7,943 nt of DNA from Candidatus Heimdallarchaeota archaeon (lineage in GTDB: Archaea > Asgardarchaeota > Heimdallarchaeia > Heimdallarchaeales > Kariarchaeaceae): NCBI GenBank assembly GCA_021399405.1, contig JAAFKL010000311.1, forward strand, positions 1 through 7,943. Direction: 5' to 3'. Positions 6,191 to 7,943 of this stretch are shown here, piece by piece. Each line of letters starts with the position of its first letter. Position 1 is the stretch's first letter. The position numbers and the translations under genes were made by a program. The notes below the pieces were generated by a model, which was not told where the DNA came from, made no database searches, and saw nothing but the letters and a program-made list of their open reading frames with translations.

Positions 6191-6592
6191 ATGCGTTGTA
6201 ATGTGTGCTATCTGCCCATTCATGATGAGGCCACGCAAATTCTCTGCCCTCGCTGTACCAACCCCTTTCATAGGGATCATCTGGCAGCCTGGTTGCTGAA
6301 AGAGGAAAAATGCCCCGTTTGCAGGGAAATACTATCCGAAGACTTCCGAGATGAGCTAAAACCCAAGGATGAGCGTGAACGCAAGCGTTTAGTAAACTTA
6401 ATGCGAACTTTGGACGGTTTGAGTACCAAGGTACACGCCTTGGAAACCTCCCCAAAACGTCGGAAACGGCTAGAACAGGAGCGGATGGCAGAATTGGGTG
6501 ATGATGGGGGTGCGTCACTTACCAAACCGATTGCCACAGTGGTAATTTTTCTGATATGGATTGTTGTTGTTATCGCAGCATTTGGTAACTGA
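6191..6592 (+). CDS. Tail-anchored RING-finger protein, candidate E3 ubiquitin ligase
   Basis: This 133-residue protein opens with a RING-like zinc finger: Cys3-x2-Cys6, Cys19-x2-Cys22, His27-x2-His30, Cys41-x2-Cys44. FHRDH, W34, CPVC and the following Arg45 match the core of eukaryotic RING-H2 domains, where the Trp helps bind E2 and the Arg after the last Cys acts as the linchpin that activates E2-ubiquitin. The gap from Cys22 to His27 is longer than in canonical RING-H2 and recalls PHD/RING-variant spacing. A charged, probably coiled-coil region spans about 46-105 (ERERKRLVNLM; KRRKRLEQERMAE). A single membrane segment at 113-131 ends the protein, so the RING should face the cytosol. ATG 6191 directly follows an in-frame stop and lies 27.5 nt after the shared TATA box. 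GC by hand count is about 51%, well above the neighbours. The RING fold is likely; ligase activity is inferred, since no E1 or E2 is in view. Confidence 0.85.
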   Translation: MRCNVCYLPIHDEATQILCPRCTNPFHRDHLAAWLLKEEKCPVCREILSEDFRDELKPKDERERKRLVNLMRTLDGLSTKVHALETSPKRRKRLEQERMAELGDDGGASLTKPIATVVIFLIWIVVVIAAFGN

Positions 6593-6598
6593 TTATTG

Positions 6599-6635
6599 AT
6601 CATAATTAATTAATCATAATTACTAATCATAATTA
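6599..6635. repeat. Three tandem copies of ATCATAATTA
   Basis: ATCATAATTA occurs at 6599-6608, 6613-6622 and 6626-6635, with periods of 14 and 13 nt, just after the stop of the RING gene. The copies sit on nearly one face of each 1.3 helical turns rather than exactly in phase. They may be part of a 3' end or a binding site, or simple AT-rich slippage. The rest of the 6593-6877 gap shows no gene. Confidence 0.45.
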
Positions 6636-6836
6636 TTAATTCGAATTACAAACCTAAATTGCAGATAACTAATGTTATACGCAAATTGTAACCTATTTTT
6701 TAGTATATATCATAATAAGAAAAACGCGTCCTCAGCCCTCGAAATACCAAAATAATACATATTTAACAATAATTACTGATTGTATTTTGAGTATCAAAAA
6801 TGATTACGAATGTGCAGTGAGATTTGATCAGTTTAA

Positions 6837-6855
6837 TGAAAACAATGTTTATCTA
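6837..6855 (+). promoter_or_regulatory. BRE/TATA promoter of the gene at 6878
   Basis: TGAAAACAATGTTTATC starts at 6837. The TTTATC core begins exactly 30 nt before the GTG at 6878. The same element, with 15 of 17 bases identical, precedes the paralogue at 7500 at the same distance. The A-rich part would be the BRE and TTTATCTA the TATA box. Confidence 0.6.
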
Positions 6856-6877
6856 TTAATATTACAATTAATATCAT

Positions 6878-7324
6878 GTGACTGATCCAATCTCTTGCAT
6901 TACGTGTAATCAACCTGCGGATCCTACATTTGTTGGAATCCAGAAATGGTCGAGAGGTATGAATTTTTGTTCTAAAAACTGTCAGGATCGACATCTCCGT
7001 AAGTTGATCGGTTATGCAAGTGGATTTTTGATAATTTTATCAGTTCTTCTGATTTTTGCAGGAGTCTCTACAATTGGATTTTTGTTTTTCGTTCTTGGAT
7101 GGGTTATATTGGTGTATGGTTTTTATTATCAGGGTATGAGGGCCCAAAGAAGACAGTTGGACATTCAAAAAATCCGATCAATTCCTGATTTGGGCAATGA
7201 TCCAAAGGATAAAAAGTTCTATTCAAGCATTTTACAAACTTCAGTTTATCCCTGTTGTCATCAATCAGCAAGGCTGAATGACAAGTATTGTGCCTGCGGT
7301 CGGGTTATTGAGTATCCATCGTAA
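6878..7324 (+). CDS. Membrane protein with FCS-type finger and CCHQSARL domain
   Basis: A complete 148-residue member that defines the family well. Cys7-x2-Cys10, 20 residues, then Cys31-x3-Cys35 (FCSKNC) form the first zinc site. Hydrophobic segments at about 46-64 and 67-86 make a tight hairpin, placing both ends on the same side. A basic linker (MRAQRRQLD) leads to FYSSILQ at 114-120 and the signature Cys126-Cys127-His128-QSARL, Cys138-x-Cys140, with the end RVIEYPS. The start is GTG 6878: an in-frame stop lies at 6869, no ATG fits, and the promoter element is 30 nt upstream. Positive charges after the hairpin suggest both zinc domains are cytosolic by the positive-inside rule. It is followed after 175 nt by a close paralogue with its own promoter. 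The role is unknown; metal sensing, protein docking or acting as a partner or substrate of the nearby RING protein are all possible. Confidence 0.82.
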   Translation: MTDPISCITCNQPADPTFVGIQKWSRGMNFCSKNCQDRHLRKLIGYASGFLIILSVLLIFAGVSTIGFLFFVLGWVILVYGFYYQGMRAQRRQLDIQKIRSIPDLGNDPKDKKFYSSILQTSVYPCCHQSARLNDKYCACGRVIEYPS

Positions 7325-7458
7325 ATAGATTATTCTCAAACTCGAAAAGTAATAATACACAAATAACCGTCAGTAGGGCTCCTGAACCTACATACCATTG
7401 ATTTTCTCATTATTTAATCGTTCCTGAGAATGTAATTTTAGGAAATGCAGCATTTGTT

Positions 7459-7477
7459 TGAAAACAAAATTTATCAA
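7459..7477 (+). promoter_or_regulatory. BRE/TATA promoter of the gene at 7500
   Basis: TGAAAACAAAATTTATC starts at 7459, with TTTATC at 7470-7475, exactly 30 nt before the ATG at 7500. It is nearly identical to the element upstream of the paralogue at 6878, while most of the surrounding intergenic sequence is not alike. The start codon therefore probably opens a leaderless mRNA. Confidence 0.6.
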
Positions 7478-7499
7478 AGATAACTGTATAATTCAACAT

Positions 7500-7943
7500 A
7501 TGAATGAGTCAGATAAATGTTACGTGTGTGATCGGCCTGCTAATAATTTATTTGAGGGGACCGCGCGATGGTCATTTGGCAAGGGTTTTTGTTCTCAGGG
7601 ATGTAAGAATTCCCATCGCGGTGATTATATTGGGTGGACTGGATTTGTGATCGGAGTTAGTGGCTTGATTATGTTAATTAGTTCTAACAATCCAGTGATG
7701 ATATTGTTCTTTATTTTAGGTCTTGGTTTTATCGTATACGGTGCATATTTGAAGAATGATGCACTGGATCGTAAAGTGAGACCATCACAAACAATCAGTG
7801 GAGGACAAACTTCTGGACCCATACCTTTTGACCCACAAGATCAACTCATTTATTCTAGTATTTTAAAAACCAAAGTTCATCCTTGTTGTCATCAATCCGC
7901 GAGACTTAATGATCAATATTGTGCTTGTGGTAGGGTTATTGAA
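7500..7943 (+). CDS. Membrane protein with FCS-type finger and CCHQSARL domain (3' end missing)
   Basis: An open frame starts at ATG 7500 and runs off the right edge after 148 codons. The protein begins MNESDKCYVCDRPANN and has Cys7-x2-Cys10 and Cys31-x3-Cys35 (FCSQGC), the same spacing as the gene at 6878, with ARWS/QKWS and G27 also shared. Hydrophobic segments lie at about 43-61 and 65-83. The linker is rich in Ser, Gly, Gln and Pro. IYSSILK at 117-123 precedes Cys129-Cys130-His131-QSARL and Cys141-x-Cys143, and the window ends at RVIE. By comparison with its relatives only a few residues (YP-something) and the stop are missing. It is the closest relative of the upstream gene and probably a tandem duplicate, since promoter and spacing match too. 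Function is unknown. Confidence 0.8.
   Translation, partial: MNESDKCYVCDRPANNLFEGTARWSFGKGFCSQGCKNSHRGDYIGWTGFVIGVSGLIMLISSNNPVMILFFILGLGFIVYGAYLKNDALDRKVRPSQTISGGQTSGPIPFDPQDQLIYSSILKTKVHPCCHQSARLNDQYCACGRVIE

Noticed and set aside
6177..6603. Long minus-strand open frames opposite the RING gene
   Set aside because: They exist because the RING gene is GC-rich and stop-poor. The plus frame has the eight ordered zinc ligands, membrane anchor and promoter; the antisense frames have no motif.
6631..6660. TTCGAAT-type sequence suggesting a tRNA T-loop
   Set aside because: No acceptor or anticodon stems around it, and the flanks are almost pure A/T.
4563..7324. Calling the N-terminal finger a YHS or MYND domain
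   Set aside because: The YHS consensus (DPVCGM..., then a Tyr/Phe-rich core) and the extra MYND cysteines are missing. Only the C-x2-C...FCSxxC core is shared, so a general TRASH/FLZ-like description is safer.
1..7943. CRISPR array, insertion sequence or tRNA-flanked integration site
   Set aside because: No regularly spaced repeats, no transposase or integrase, no terminal inverted repeats and no tRNA gene were found.

Overview
The window looks archaeal and most likely comes from an Asgard archaeon. It is AT-rich. Several starts sit about 27 nt downstream of a TATA-like box with no ribosome-binding site between, which is the layout of leaderless archaeal transcripts. It also carries a eukaryote-like RING-finger protein with a C-terminal membrane anchor. 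The Asgard placement is an inference; a Heimdallarchaeia-type genome is plausible but cannot be shown from this sequence.

Layout. 1-111 is the 3' end of an amidase-family gene. 217-579 (+) encodes a small unrecognised membrane protein behind a good TATA box. 580-2084 is a long, very AT-rich stretch without a convincing gene; it holds one candidate small-RNA locus (TATA box plus hairpin, 1316-1410). 2085-2855 (+) encodes an unrecognised soluble helical protein. 2897-3715 (-) is a complete exonuclease III/APE1-type AP endonuclease, divergent from 3835-4554 (+), a complete VIT1/CCC1-type Fe/Mn transporter.

4563-7943 is the unusual part. Five genes (4563-4919, 5119-5412 and 5501-6136 on minus; 6878-7324 and 7500-7943 on plus) encode small membrane proteins that share a CxxC...[FY]CSxxC zinc finger followed by a hydrophobic hairpin. 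Three of them also end in a strongly conserved CCHQSARLxDxYCxCG motif; two lack it. In their midst, at 6191-6592 (+), lies the tail-anchored RING protein, whose GC content is clearly higher than that of its neighbours.

Promoter architecture links these genes. One palindromic TTTATAAA lies exactly midway between the divergent starts of the 211-aa family member and the RING gene. The two plus-strand family members share a nearly identical promoter element at identical spacing. A reasonable but unproven reading is a membrane-associated zinc-protein family working with, or controlled by, a membrane-bound ubiquitin-ligase-like protein.
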